From: Saprospiraceae bacterium | GTDB taxonomy: Bacteria; Bacteroidota; Bacteroidia; Chitinophagales; Saprospiraceae | Assembly (NCBI GenBank): GCA_016714085.1 | Contig: JADJNW010000004.1 | Coordinates: 186,001-250,000, forward strand | Length of the DNA stretch: 64,000 bases | Reading direction: 5' to 3' | Shown: piece after piece, positions 56,276-64,000 of the stretch | Layout: each line of letters starts with the position of its first letter | Numbering within the stretch: the stretch's first letter is position 1 | Program-made: the position numbers and the translations under genes | Notes under the pieces: model-generated | Seen by the model: only the letters and a program-made list of their open reading frames with translations | Databases searched by the model: none | What the model was told of the DNA's origin: nothing

Positions 56276-58552
56276 ATGAGTAGGAACTACCTTCAAGAAC
56301 TCAACGAGGTGCAAAAAAAAGCAGTCACTGCAACCGACGGGCCAGTGCTGGTGGTGGCGGGTCCTGGCTCTGGCAAGACGCGGGTACTCACTTATCGCAT
56401 TGCGCATATCATCGAAAAAGGTGTGCCGCCCTGGGAAATTCTGGCGCTAACCTTCACGAATAAAGCTGCTCGTGAAATGAAAGAGCGCATCGCCAAAGTA
56501 GTCGGCGACCGTGCGAACCAAGTTTGGGCGGGTACATTTCACTCTATTTTTGCAAGGATTTTAAGGGTAGAAGCAGATAAAATCGGCTATCCATCAAATT
56601 TTACAATTTACGATACCGAGGACACCAAAAGTGTGCTGAATGCGATTATCAAAGAATTGAATTTAGATAAAAATGTTTATAATGTCAATGCCATTCGTTC
56701 GCGCATTTCTTCTGCCAAAAGCAATTTGATCACGCCGAAATTATATGCGGAGAATCAGGAATTAATGGAGCAGGATCGCCTTGCCAAACGCGGTATGACG
56801 GCTCAGATTTATGAAAAATATACGGCTCGTTGCAAGCGTTCCGGTGCGATGGATTTCGATGATTTGCTGTATCGTTTGTACGAATTATTGCAAAAAAATC
56901 CTGATGGTGTGCTGGATAAATATCGTAAAAAATTTAAATATATTTTAGTTGATGAATTTCAGGATACGAATTATTTGCAATACGCGATCGTGAAAAAATT
57001 GGTGCATTACGACGGTAGCCCGCGCAATATCTGCGTGGTGGGCGATGATGCGCAAAGTATTTACGCTTTCCGGGGTGCGACGATTCAGAATATCCTTGAT
57101 TTTGAAAATGATTTCAAACCTTATGGCTTTCAGGTATTTAAATTGGAACAAAATTATCGCTCCACCGAACACATCGTACAGGCTGCTAATGAAGTAATTA
57201 CGTATAATAAAAAACAGATTCAAAAGAAAATTTGGTCGGATAAAGGCATTGGACAGAAGATTAAAGTTATTAAATCCCTGAACGACAATGAAGAAGGGAA
57301 GCGCGTGGCGGATACCATTCTGGAACAAAAAAATCGCTTTCACCTTCGCAATAGCGATATTGCTATCTTGTATCGTACCAATGCGCAGTCAAGGATTTTT
57401 GAAGAATACCTGCGGCGTTACAATGTGCCTTACCGCGTATTTGGTGGTTTGTCATTTTACCAAAGAAAAGAAGTAAAAGATTTAATTGCGTATTTACGCT
57501 TGGCAATCAATCAATTAGACGAAGAAGCTTTACGACGCATCATCAATTATCCTAGAAGAAATATCGGGGATGCCAGCGTAGAAAAAATAAGCGCACTCGC
57601 CGGGCAAGTCGATCAACCGATGTGGAAATGCCTGGGACAAGCGAATCTCGGCGCTCGTACGCAAAATGCGATCAACGATTTTGTGGCTATGATTCAGGAT
57701 TTTACTGCAAAAGCCAAAACAAATAATGCTTATGACATCGCTGCTTACATTGCGAAACGCTCGGGTTTGATTGATGAATTGAAAAACGACACCACCGTAG
57801 AAGGCGCGGGGCGCTTAGAAAACGTCAATGCGCTGCTCGATGGCATGAAGGCATTTGTGGAAGATGAAGTGCTACGAGTAACTGGCACCGATGAAGCCGA
57901 CACGAGCCTTGCTGCCTATTTACAAAATATTGCGTTACTCACCGATTTTGATGAAAACCAGAGTGAAGTCGATCACGTCACGCTCATGTCGGTGCACTCC
58001 GCGAAGGGCTTGGAATTCAAATCCGTTTTTGTGGCCGGGTTAGAGGAAAGTCTGTTTCCTTCTTTTTTGTCGATGGATTCGCCCGATCAATTGGATGAGG
58101 AGCGCCGTTTGTTTTATGTTGCAATTACTCGTGCCGAGGAGTATCTGACGCTTACTTACGCGACCTCGCGCTATCGTTACGGGCAATTGCGCGGTGGCGA
58201 ACCCAGCCGATTTTTATCAGAAATCCCGCATCATCACGTAGAAAGTACTTCTTCCATCCGATCTTTTTCTAAAGAAAGAGAAGAAACACCCGTGGCAAAA
58301 GTGATGGGCAATTTCGCTCGCACAGCGGTCAAACCGGTTGTCAAGATTGATCCTGCGACCTTTAAAGCCAGCCCGATTGATCAAGTCAAAGTTGGCACAA
58401 ATATTCTCCATCTCAAATTTGGCGAAGGCAAAGTACTCAGCATGGACGGCAACAAAGATAATCCTGTAGCTACCATTCATTTCAAAGACATCGAAGAGCC
58501 GCAGAAACGAAGGATTATGTTGAAGTATGCGAAGGTGCAGGTTTTGGATTAA
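56276..58552 (+). CDS. UvrD/PcrA-type DNA helicase
   Basis: A 758-residue superfamily 1A 3'-5' DNA helicase. Motifs in order: Q-motif LNEVQKKAV (9-17), Walker A AGPGSGKTR (28-36), Ia TFTNKAAREMKERI, motif II DEFQDTNYLQ, III VGDDAQSIYAFRGA, IV QNYRST, V VTLMSVHSAKGLEFKSVF, VI VAITRAEE. It unwinds DNA in repair and replication restart and can displace proteins from DNA. The C-terminal 110 residues include the PcrA-type end. The last 65 bp recur downstream at 59350. The start ATG at 56276 fits the family. It is a single gene behind the AT-rich word repeat. Confidence 0.93.
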   Translation: MSRNYLQELNEVQKKAVTATDGPVLVVAGPGSGKTRVLTYRIAHIIEKGVPPWEILALTFTNKAAREMKERIAKVVGDRANQVWAGTFHSIFARILRVEADKIGYPSNFTIYDTEDTKSVLNAIIKELNLDKNVYNVNAIRSRISSAKSNLITPKLYAENQELMEQDRLAKRGMTAQIYEKYTARCKRSGAMDFDDLLYRLYELLQKNPDGVLDKYRKKFKYILVDEFQDTNYLQYAIVKKLVHYDGSPRNICVVGDDAQSIYAFRGATIQNILDFENDFKPYGFQVFKLEQNYRSTEHIVQAANEVITYNKKQIQKKIWSDKGIGQKIKVIKSLNDNEEGKRVADTILEQKNRFHLRNSDIAILYRTNAQSRIFEEYLRRYNVPYRVFGGLSFYQRKEVKDLIAYLRLAINQLDEEALRRIINYPRRNIGDASVEKISALAGQVDQPMWKCLGQANLGARTQNAINDFVAMIQDFTAKAKTNNAYDIAAYIAKRSGLIDELKNDTTVEGAGRLENVNALLDGMKAFVEDEVLRVTGTDEADTSLAAYLQNIALLTDFDENQSEVDHVTLMSVHSAKGLEFKSVFVAGLEESLFPSFLSMDSPDQLDEERRLFYVAITRAEEYLTLTYATSRYRYGQLRGGEPSRFLSEIPHHHVESTSSIRSFSKEREETPVAKVMGNFARTAVKPVVKIDPATFKASPIDQVKVGTNILHLKFGEGKVLSMDGNKDNPVATIHFKDIEEPQKRRIMLKYAKVQVLD
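58478..58542 (+). repeat. Helicase 3' end, original copy of a 65-bp direct repeat
   Basis: Starts CATTTCAAAGACATC and ends GAAGGTGCAGGT, inside the helicase gene. The second copy is at 59350-59436, 63 of 65 bases identical and split by a 22-nt insertion. The intervening 0.8 kb contains the decayed DUF4160-DUF2442 pair. Confidence 0.85.
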
Positions 58553-58651
58553 TATTATATAATTATAATAAATACTTCAAGAATTTGATTTTTATTAGCT
58601 TTAAATGATATAAACCATATACAAATTATAATAAGCAAATAGACAGTTTTA

Positions 58652-58673
58652 TCCCACAGGGATGGCAATGCCA
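58652..58673 (-). repeat. 22-nt twin mini-hairpin element, copy 1
   Basis: On the minus strand two short palindromes lie back to back: TGGC-ATT-GCCA, then TCCC-TGT-GGGA. The 22-nt unit is 18 of 22 identical to the element at 59395-59416, with paired changes in the second stem. Here it is further bordered by GACAGT and ACTGTC, which pair with each other. Confidence 0.6.
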
Positions 58674-58794
58674 CTGTTGACTGTCGAAAGTTAAATTAAT
58701 CTGATAATCAACTTCTTATAAGATATTTTATTTGAACTTAAAATTGTCTCTTTACTTAATTCGCAATAAAAGTGCAGTTATTCTCATCATAATT

Positions 58795-59073
58795 TTATGA
58801 TGCTGCTTTTTTAGTTGGAGGATTTGGATTTTTATTTCCTTTTAAAATGCCTGCTATTGAAATATCTTCATCAATATCTTCCCAATGAATGCCTGAGCCA
58901 TCGCTAATGAAGCGCCAATTAAGTCGTTCAGCGTCTGTGGCTTGTGCCAATCGCCAAAACCATTGATAAGGAACGCCAATTTCTCAGCCATCTTCCAGCC
59001 GAACATAAAATAATTCATGCTCGATGCGCACATCTACTGCAAGTGGGATTTGTATTTCAACCGAAGAATTCAT
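58795..59073 (-). pseudogene. DUF2442 gene with an in-frame stop codon
   Basis: A minus-strand frame of 93 codons (ATG at 59073, stop at 58795). It reads MNSSVEIQIPLAVDV, then FYVRLEDG, then a TGA at 58986-58984 (codon 30), and continues EIGVPYQWFWRLAQAT, AERLNWRFISDG and GIHWEDIDEDISIAGIL, the distinctive core of DUF2442. TGA probably replaces CGA (Arg), as DUF2442 usually has DGRE here. A selenocysteine use is unsupported. It overlaps the 3' end of the DUF4160 frame by 17 nt, the usual order of this pair. Confidence 0.82.
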
Positions 59074-59288
59074 ACCATTTCTTTTTAAAATTTTCCTGTT
59101 CCTCTTTTACAATGCCATTTACTTTTTTCTCGTCTTGCTTGGAAAAGTCGTACATATATTCTTTTTGAACAGGTTCAATCCAGTACTTTCCGCGACCTTT
59201 CTCTTTTCAACGTGTACTGGGGTGGTTCGTTCCCTTCATTACTATAGAAAAAGAACCGAAACCCCAGTTTTCGCAAGATAATTGGCAT
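59057..59288 (-). pseudogene. DUF4160 gene with two single-base deletions
   Basis: A minus-strand frame that begins ATG at 59288 (MPIILRKLGFRFFFYSNEG, then EPP), as DUF4160 proteins do. One base is missing after CCCCA (EPPHVH expected) and one A is missing in the AAAAGAG stretch that follows. The third frame then gives GRGKYWIEPV, KEYMYDFSK and NFKKKWYEFFG with stop at 59057. With both bases restored it would be 77 residues, normal for the family. It lies upstream of DUF2442, with which it is commonly paired in bacterial genomes; the pair is suspected to be toxin-antitoxin-like, but this has not been shown. The locus is dead in its present form. Confidence 0.78.
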
Positions 59289-59349
59289 CCGTTTTGATAA
59301 CGAATATAGACCATTCTTATCAAGAATTCAATAACTTTAAAAGCAAAAC

Positions 59350-59436
59350 CATTTCAAAGACATCGAAGAGCCGCAGAAGCGAAGGATTATGTTGTGGCAT
59401 AGCCATCCTTATAGGAAAGTATGTGAAGGTGCAGGT
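59350..59436 (+). repeat. Helicase 3' end, second copy of the 65-bp direct repeat
   Basis: 59350-59394 and 59417-59436 match 58478-58542 with two changes (A to G and C to T). The 22-nt twin mini-hairpin element sits exactly between the two parts. It lies just beyond the start of the decayed DUF4160 gene. Confidence 0.85.
59395..59416 (+). mobile_element. 22-nt twin mini-hairpin element, copy 2 (inserted)
   Basis: Two abutting palindromes: TGGC-ATA-GCCA, then TCCT-TAT-AGGA. The same insertion point is empty in the intact helicase gene (GTTG joined to AAGT). Against copy 1, the second stem changes from C-G to T-A in a paired way. No coding capacity; movement would need trans-acting help. Confidence 0.6.
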
Positions 59437-59553
59437 ATTATCATAAGGAGCTTTTTCCAGCGTTTTGGAGTCGCTAAAGGTGCGGGGGGGTTTCTGTAAG
59501 GTCTGGGGGGGCCTGTGTTTGAGGCGCAGCTCTATCTTATTTTTATTGCATAA
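59437..59553. other. Gene-free stretch with two G7 runs
   Basis: Between the duplicated helicase end and the GNAT gene. Two runs of seven G lie at 59484-59490 and 59505-59511. Their density is unusual for this AT-rich genome. No gene seen. Confidence 0.5.
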
Positions 59554-60033
59554 TTACAATTTCCGATACATAATATGCGCATCGACATAACCTTTTTCAA
59601 AATGATAAAACGCTTCAGGAACTGTACCAATGATCTCAAAACCAAGCGATTGCCAAAGATGAACCGCATTTTCATTCGTGCTGATGACCATATTGTACTG
59701 CATCGCGCGGAAGCCCGCTGCTTTTGCAGCTTGTAGCGAATGCTTGCCGAGTTTTCTGCCCAAGCCATAATTGCGGAAGCGACTATCCACCATATAAGCA
59801 GCATTGGCAATGTGCGCACCGTGCCCGGGCTGGTTGGCTTTCACGATGTAAGCGCCTGCGATTTCACCTTCGATCTCCGCAACATATACTAAGTTTTCTT
59901 CATTAATCCAGGATTTTTCGATTTGCTCGCGGGTGGTAGTATGGTCATAAGAAAAGTAAACTTTTTGATCAATCACTTCTTTAAACATTTCCCAAACGCG
60001 CAAAAAATCTGTTGGATTTGCTCTTCTTATCAT
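59554..60033 (-). CDS. GNAT family N-acetyltransferase
   Basis: A 159-residue acetyltransferase of the GNAT fold. MIRRANPTDFLRVWEMFKEV opens the first strand and helix; strand 4 and the acetyl-CoA loop are GAYIVKANQPGHGAHIANA, YMVDSRFRNYGLGRKLGKH (the P-loop-like R-x-x-G-x-G, Arg136-type pattern RNYGLG). NAVHLWQSLGFEIIGTVP is the usual C-terminal signature. It resembles phosphinothricin- or RimI-like N-acetyltransferases. Its target cannot be told. It is preceded by a promoter-poor 322-bp gap and lies next to the degenerate island. Confidence 0.88.
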   Translation of the reverse strand: MIRRANPTDFLRVWEMFKEVIDQKVYFSYDHTTTREQIEKSWINEENLVYVAEIEGEIAGAYIVKANQPGHGAHIANAAYMVDSRFRNYGLGRKLGKHSLQAAKAAGFRAMQYNMVISTNENAVHLWQSLGFEIIGTVPEAFYHFEKGYVDAHIMYRKL

Positions 60034-60355
60034 TGGTTTCTCGTATATAAAGTGAGAGAAAGAAATGAATTAATTTGTATTTTTCTACTAATCAACTTCT
60101 TACGATAAATTTACTTTAACAGGAACAATCGGATTATATACTTTTGATTTATATAAAATTCTAAAAAGGCTTGTTTTTCAAATTAAAAATAACATATATT
60201 TGTATGATTATTCTCCCCCAAAGAGGAGTTGTTTTTAGTCCATGTGCTTAAATTGATGATAATCATAATAATAGGCATTTATTAAAATAAATGGACATGA
60301 ATAACTGCTACCCCCAGTATAGGAAAGGTTTCTCATAACTATCACAAGGACAAAG
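60034..60355. other. Leader and promoter region of the S8 protease gene
   Basis: 322 bp between the divergent GNAT and S8 genes. Besides the promoter at 60171-60202 it holds a weak CTCC/GGAG hairpin (about 60212-60227) followed by TTGTTTTT, perhaps an attenuator, but the stem is only four pairs. No small gene is seen. Confidence 0.4.
60171..60202 (+). promoter_or_regulatory. Promoter of the S8 protease gene
   Basis: TTG (60171-60173), 21 nt, then TATATTTG (60195-60202), close to the Bacteroidota promoter consensus. The leader to the ATG at 60356 is about 145 nt. Confidence 0.5.
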
Positions 60356-63300
60356 ATGCACAAATTAACAATTTTTACACTGGCTACAGTGGGGCTACTG
60401 GTGCAACAAACTTTCGCACAACGGGATTACAGCATTTCTCTACAATCCGGCTCCATTCCTGTTCCTGAGTTCTACCAACCCAGCGATATGAGCGCTCAGA
60501 TGCTCGCGGCGCACCAGTTTAAGGAATATTATTACCTCGTTTTGCAATTTCACGATGTACCGCCTGCTGTGCATATCAAAAGTCTGGAATTGATGGGCGT
60601 TGAATTGCTCGAATACATTCCACATTATGCATATATCGCTAAAGTGCCCGTCAATATTGATCGGGCGGCGCTCGGTGCGCGTGCGCTTATTACATTAAAA
60701 CCGGAATACAAACTCAGTCAGGCACTGGCATCCGGGAGTTATCCTGCACACGCGGTCACTACTTCTGGTATCAAAATACAGATTTTTCCATATAAAAGCA
60801 TTACAACAGAAGCTTTGCAGGAAAGCCTCATACGGAGCGGTTTTATCGGTGGCGAAATTCAACAAAATAGCGTTCTCCTAACAATAGCGGAAGATCGCGT
60901 AATCGAAATAGCCAAGCATCCGGCGGTAATGCAGATTGATTTTCCTATCGCGCCTCCTCAACCCGATGGCTGGACAGCAAGAACTGCGCAACGCCTGAAT
61001 TTATTGGGGAATGGGCCAAATCTTGGCTACGACGGCAAGGGGGTGGCGATTGCTACAGCCGATGATGGATCTGTGTTTCATGAAGATTTTAAGGGTCGAA
61101 TTACAGATTTTAATAATACCTATGGCGGTACACACGGTGACATGGTAGCGGGAATTTTGGTGGGTGCAGGCAATCTCAATCCTTTGGCAATGGGCATGGC
61201 GCCTGGCGCAGATTTGTTTTTATATTCGATTGAAAATTATCCGCATATTGAAAATGCAGCGCAAAATTTGCTTCAAAATCGAGTGGTGATTACTTCTACC
61301 TCTTACGGCGAAGGCTGTGGCGGTTATTACGATCAGTACACGCGGCAAGTGGATGCGCAGGTTTTTCAAAATCCGGTTTTGCTTCATGTGTTTTCCGCAG
61401 GCAATAGTGGTGATGAGTCTTGCAGCAATTATAGCAATTTTTTAACTCCCGATGGTGGTCGCTTTGGCAATATTACGGGCGGCCGAAAAGCTTTTAAAAA
61501 TGGGATTACCGTTGGAAATGTGGGCTATGACGACCATGTGATTACATCTAGCAGTCGCGGACCAACGCAGGATGGCCGCATCAAGCCCGACATCATGGCC
61601 CACGGGCAGGGCAATCTATCTGCCGATCAGAATAATGGCTATCAATATGGTGGCGGAACTTCAGCAGCAGCGCCAAGTTTGGCGGGTACAGCAGCTTTAT
61701 TATATCAAGCTTATCGAGAATTGAATGGCAATCAAGACCCTTCCGCTGCACTCATCAAGGCGAGTATGCTCAATACTGCTGATGATCTCGGCAATGCCGG
61801 CCCAGACTATATCACAGGCTGGGGTAGGGTACACGCCGGACGGGCTTTGGAAACGCTGCGTGATAATTGGGTTTCAAATAGTTCGGTTGCGCACAATGCA
61901 ATGCAGACACACAATCTTACCATCCCTGAAAAGGTGCAGCAGGTGCGCATCATGCTCTATTGGACAGATCCAGAAGGCGTACCTTTGGCTGGAAAATCCT
62001 TGGTGAATGATCTCGATCTTTCAATGCAATCGCCTTTTGGCGAAATCTATCAACCCTGGGTGTTGAGTAAAGCGCTACACAAAGATAGTCTCAATAAACC
62101 TGCGTATCAAGGCATTGACAGAGTGAATAATGTCGAACAAATCACCTTGGATAATCCATTGGCAGGTACATATTCGATCAAGATCAAGGGACATCTCGTG
62201 CCGAAAGGGCCACAAAATTATATTATCGTTTTCTATTTCCTTCAGAATGAATTATCTATGACGTATCCCAATGGCGGCGAAGGCTTTGTTCCTGGCGAAA
62301 CCGAAGTGATTCGTTGGGATGCTTTTGGCAATTCCGGCACATTTTCTTTGGAATATTCTACAAACGAAGGCGCTACCTGGCAAGCCATTGCAGGCAATAT
62401 TGCAGGCCATTTGCGTCATTACGATTGGCAAGTGCCTAATATGAATGCAAATAAAATGCGAATTCGCTTGAAGCGCAACGGCAAAAGCGCAGAATCTGCG
62501 AATCCTTTCTGCATTATGGCACTGCCCGATTTTAATTTTTTCTACGTGGCTCCTGGCACGGCGGCGGTACGCTGGCGCAAGATTACGGGTGCTAATTTGT
62601 ACGATGTATATGCACTCGGCAATAAATACATGGATTTGATTGGCACGACCAGCGATACAAGTTTGAATTTTAATATTGCAAATTGGCAAGGAAATTGGTA
62701 CAGCATTCGAGCTCGAAACACCAGCGGTGCCACGGGTCGAAGAGCAAATGCTAAATGGTATCAGCATCGCCCCTGCGAAGCCAATTTGACTTTGAAACTG
62801 ATGTTTGACTTGTATCCCAGCGAGACATATTGGGATATTAAAGATTCGGCTGGTCGCGTCTGGGCATCCGGCGGGCCTTATTTTGGCGTTACACCCAACT
62901 CCACCGAAATCATCAATATTTGTCTGCCTTACGGATGCTACAATTTAAACCTTTACGACCGATATAGCGACGGAATGTGCTGTCAAAATGGTCAGGGAAG
63001 TTATTTGCTCAGCAATGAAGCCGGCACTGCGCTGGCTTCTGGTGGGCAGTTTAATGACTTGAGAAACAATGCTTTTTGTGTAGATCAAAATACTGTCAAC
63101 GCGCCTTTGATCGTGCAGTTCAACAATATAGTACATGCTACTTGCTTTAGTGAACAAAATGGCGCAGCTACAGCAACAGCCTCAGGAGGTACGGGCAATT
63201 ACACTTATGCCTGGAGCAACGGCACAACGGGCGCATCGGTAAATGGTTTGCAGGCGGGTACGTACAACGTGACGGTATCGGATGGTAGAAATCAGATTAC

Positions 63301-64000
63301 AACAAGCATTACAATCAGTCAGCCTTCCAAAATCAATGTGCAATTGACACCTCGCAGCAGTTCCTGTTCTGAAAATAATACCAATTCAGTGACGTCGAGC
63401 GTGAGCGGCGGCACAGCGCCTTACACCTATCGTTGGAGCAACGGTAGTCAGGCAGCATCTATTTCCAATGTAAATCCTGGCAGCTATTATCTCACGGTCA
63501 CGGATGCCAATGGTTGTACCCAAATAGCTTTCACCAATTTACAACCAAGCGCGCCAATGAATCTTAGCCTTTCGGCAAAAAATATCACTTGCTTCGGTGC
63601 GAATGACGGCACTGCCACTGCCAATGTTATCGGAGGATCGCCGCCTTATTCTTATGCCTGGAGTTCTGGTAGTACAAATGCAACTGCGACAGGGCTTTGG
63701 CCGGCGATTCACGCAGTGACGGTCACGGATGCACAGGGTTGTCAGGCTACGGCTGCGGTAAATATTTTTGCGCCCTCGGCGATTAATGTTTCTTATATCG
63801 CAACACCAGCTTTAGGTGCAAACAATGGCGCGATCAATCTTTCGGTGAATGGCGGTACACCAGGCTATACATTTAAATGGTCAAACGGCGCAACCACAGA
63901 GGATTTGAGTAATCTGGCTTCAGGAACTTACACCGTCACCATTACAGATAGTAAAAATTGTAATGCGATTCAATCGATTCGAGTAGAATATCAAAGCCCC
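60356..64000 (+). CDS. Secreted subtilisin-like (S8) protease with SprB repeats, 3' end cut off
   Basis: An open frame of 1,215 codons without a stop to the window edge. It has a signal peptide (MHKLTIFTLATVGLLVQQTFAQ). After a long N-terminal region (about 25-215) comes an S8 domain with the triad Asp236 (ATADDGS), His260 (GGTHGDMVAG) and Ser436 (GGTSAAAPSLAG), plus the Asn of FSAGNSG. A P-domain-like part follows. From about residue 935 there are four SprB-type repeats: GGTGNYTYAWSNG, GGTAPYTYRWSNG, GGSPPYSYAWSSG and GGTPGYTFKWSNG, each ending in a V-T-V/I-x-D-x-x-x-C type strand. SprB repeats occur in adhesins and surface proteins of gliding bacteria. A T9SS sorting domain probably lies beyond the window. 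Confidence 0.87.
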   Translation, partial: MHKLTIFTLATVGLLVQQTFAQRDYSISLQSGSIPVPEFYQPSDMSAQMLAAHQFKEYYYLVLQFHDVPPAVHIKSLELMGVELLEYIPHYAYIAKVPVNIDRAALGARALITLKPEYKLSQALASGSYPAHAVTTSGIKIQIFPYKSITTEALQESLIRSGFIGGEIQQNSVLLTIAEDRVIEIAKHPAVMQIDFPIAPPQPDGWTARTAQRLNLLGNGPNLGYDGKGVAIATADDGSVFHEDFKGRITDFNNTYGGTHGDMVAGILVGAGNLNPLAMGMAPGADLFLYSIENYPHIENAAQNLLQNRVVITSTSYGEGCGGYYDQYTRQVDAQVFQNPVLLHVFSAGNSGDESCSNYSNFLTPDGGRFGNITGGRKAFKNGITVGNVGYDDHVITSSSRGPTQDGRIKPDIMAHGQGNLSADQNNGYQYGGGTSAAAPSLAGTAALLYQAYRELNGNQDPSAALIKASMLNTADDLGNAGPDYITGWGRVHAGRALETLRDNWVSNSSVAHNAMQTHNLTIPEKVQQVRIMLYWTDPEGVPLAGKSLVNDLDLSMQSPFGEIYQPWVLSKALHKDSLNKPAYQGIDRVNNVEQITLDNPLAGTYSIKIKGHLVPKGPQNYIIVFYFLQNELSMTYPNGGEGFVPGETEVIRWDAFGNSGTFSLEYSTNEGATWQAIAGNIAGHLRHYDWQVPNMNANKMRIRLKRNGKSAESANPFCIMALPDFNFFYVAPGTAAVRWRKITGANLYDVYALGNKYMDLIGTTSDTSLNFNIANWQGNWYSIRARNTSGATGRRANAKWYQHRPCEANLTLKLMFDLYPSETYWDIKDSAGRVWASGGPYFGVTPNSTEIINICLPYGCYNLNLYDRYSDGMCCQNGQGSYLLSNEAGTALASGGQFNDLRNNAFCVDQNTVNAPLIVQFNNIVHATCFSEQNGAATATASGGTGNYTYAWSNGTTGASVNGLQAGTYNVTVSDGRNQITTSITISQPSKINVQLTPRSSSCSENNTNSVTSSVSGGTAPYTYRWSNGSQAASISNVNPGSYYLTVTDANGCTQIAFTNLQPSAPMNLSLSAKNITCFGANDGTATANVIGGSPPYSYAWSSGSTNATATGLWPAIHAVTVTDAQGCQATAAVNIFAPSAINVSYIATPALGANNGAINLSVNGGTPGYTFKWSNGATTEDLSNLASGTYTVTITDSKNCNAIQSIRVEYQSP

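Noticed and set aside
58984..58986. TGA in DUF2442 read as selenocysteine
   Set aside because: No SECIS-like stem behind the codon, and the family has Arg here; with the broken neighbour, decay is far more likely.
58705..60102. 14-bp direct repeat TAATCAACTTCTTA at 58705-58718 and 60089-60102
   Set aside because: Short, AT-rich, and not symmetric to the island boundaries; not enough to be called an attachment site.

Overview
The window (AT-rich, no rRNA or tRNA seen) comes from a Bacteroidota chromosome, most likely a Saprospiraceae-like or related lineage. The evidence is: several secreted proteins with type IX secretion C-terminal domains (types A and B), a PorU2-like gingipain-family protease, SprB repeats, a fused E1 alpha/beta 2-oxoacid dehydrogenase, DUF6134 and DUF1648 proteins, and promoter elements of the Bacteroidota form TAnnTTTG.

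Layout. 1-4.2 kb (minus): two tandem rhomboid proteases (the first cut by the window edge), mutL with a C-terminal frameshift, a small membrane protein and a dienelactone-hydrolase lipoprotein. 4.4-10.8 kb (plus): fused E1, M3 oligopeptidase, a WecA/MraY-type sugar-phosphate transferase, the CrcB fluoride channel and a tryptophan 2,3-dioxygenase family protein. 10.9-25.9 kb: an envelope-polysaccharide region with a Wzz-like chain-length protein, two flippases, a MacB-like permease, a large PorU2-like C25 protease, an alpha/alpha-toroid protein overlapping a FemAB-like acyltransferase, and two GT4 glycosyltransferases. 25.9-31.1 kb: a GH3-serine hydrolase fusion and a TPR membrane protein. 31.4-36.9 kb (plus): three consecutive amidohydrolase-fold proteins, only one with a full HxH metal site, then an ACMSD-type decarboxylase of the kynurenine pathway. 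37-46.5 kb: a TIR-EAD11 conflict protein, a methyltransferase, a PhyH-type oxygenase, a GCS2-CBS fusion, an orphan MNT antitoxin with a decayed HEPN remnant, an S9-type hydrolase, a type B sorted protein and DUF6134. 47-56 kb: thiolase, small membrane proteins, two T9SS type A proteins, beta-carbonic anhydrase, a split steroid-reductase-like protein and an AhpD-like protein. 56.3-64 kb: a UvrD/PcrA helicase, a small degenerate island behind it, a GNAT acetyltransferase and a large S8 protease with SprB repeats that runs off the window end.

The most unusual locus lies behind the helicase gene (58.48-59.44 kb). A 65-bp copy of the helicase 3' end recurs about 0.87 kb downstream (63/65 identical), flanking a decayed, overlapping DUF4160-DUF2442 pair. 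The distal copy is interrupted by exactly 22 nt made of two back-to-back mini-hairpins, and a related 22-nt element lies in the opposite orientation between the repeats. The two elements differ by a paired, structure-preserving change. This may be a small mobile or structural repeat on the remnant of an element that integrated at the 3' end of a gene.

Four otherwise good genes (mutL, the PorU2-like gene, a GT4 gene and the reductase-like gene) are each broken by what looks like a single missing base, mostly in or near short repeats. This is either assembly error or real indel mutation, and mutL itself is one of the affected genes.
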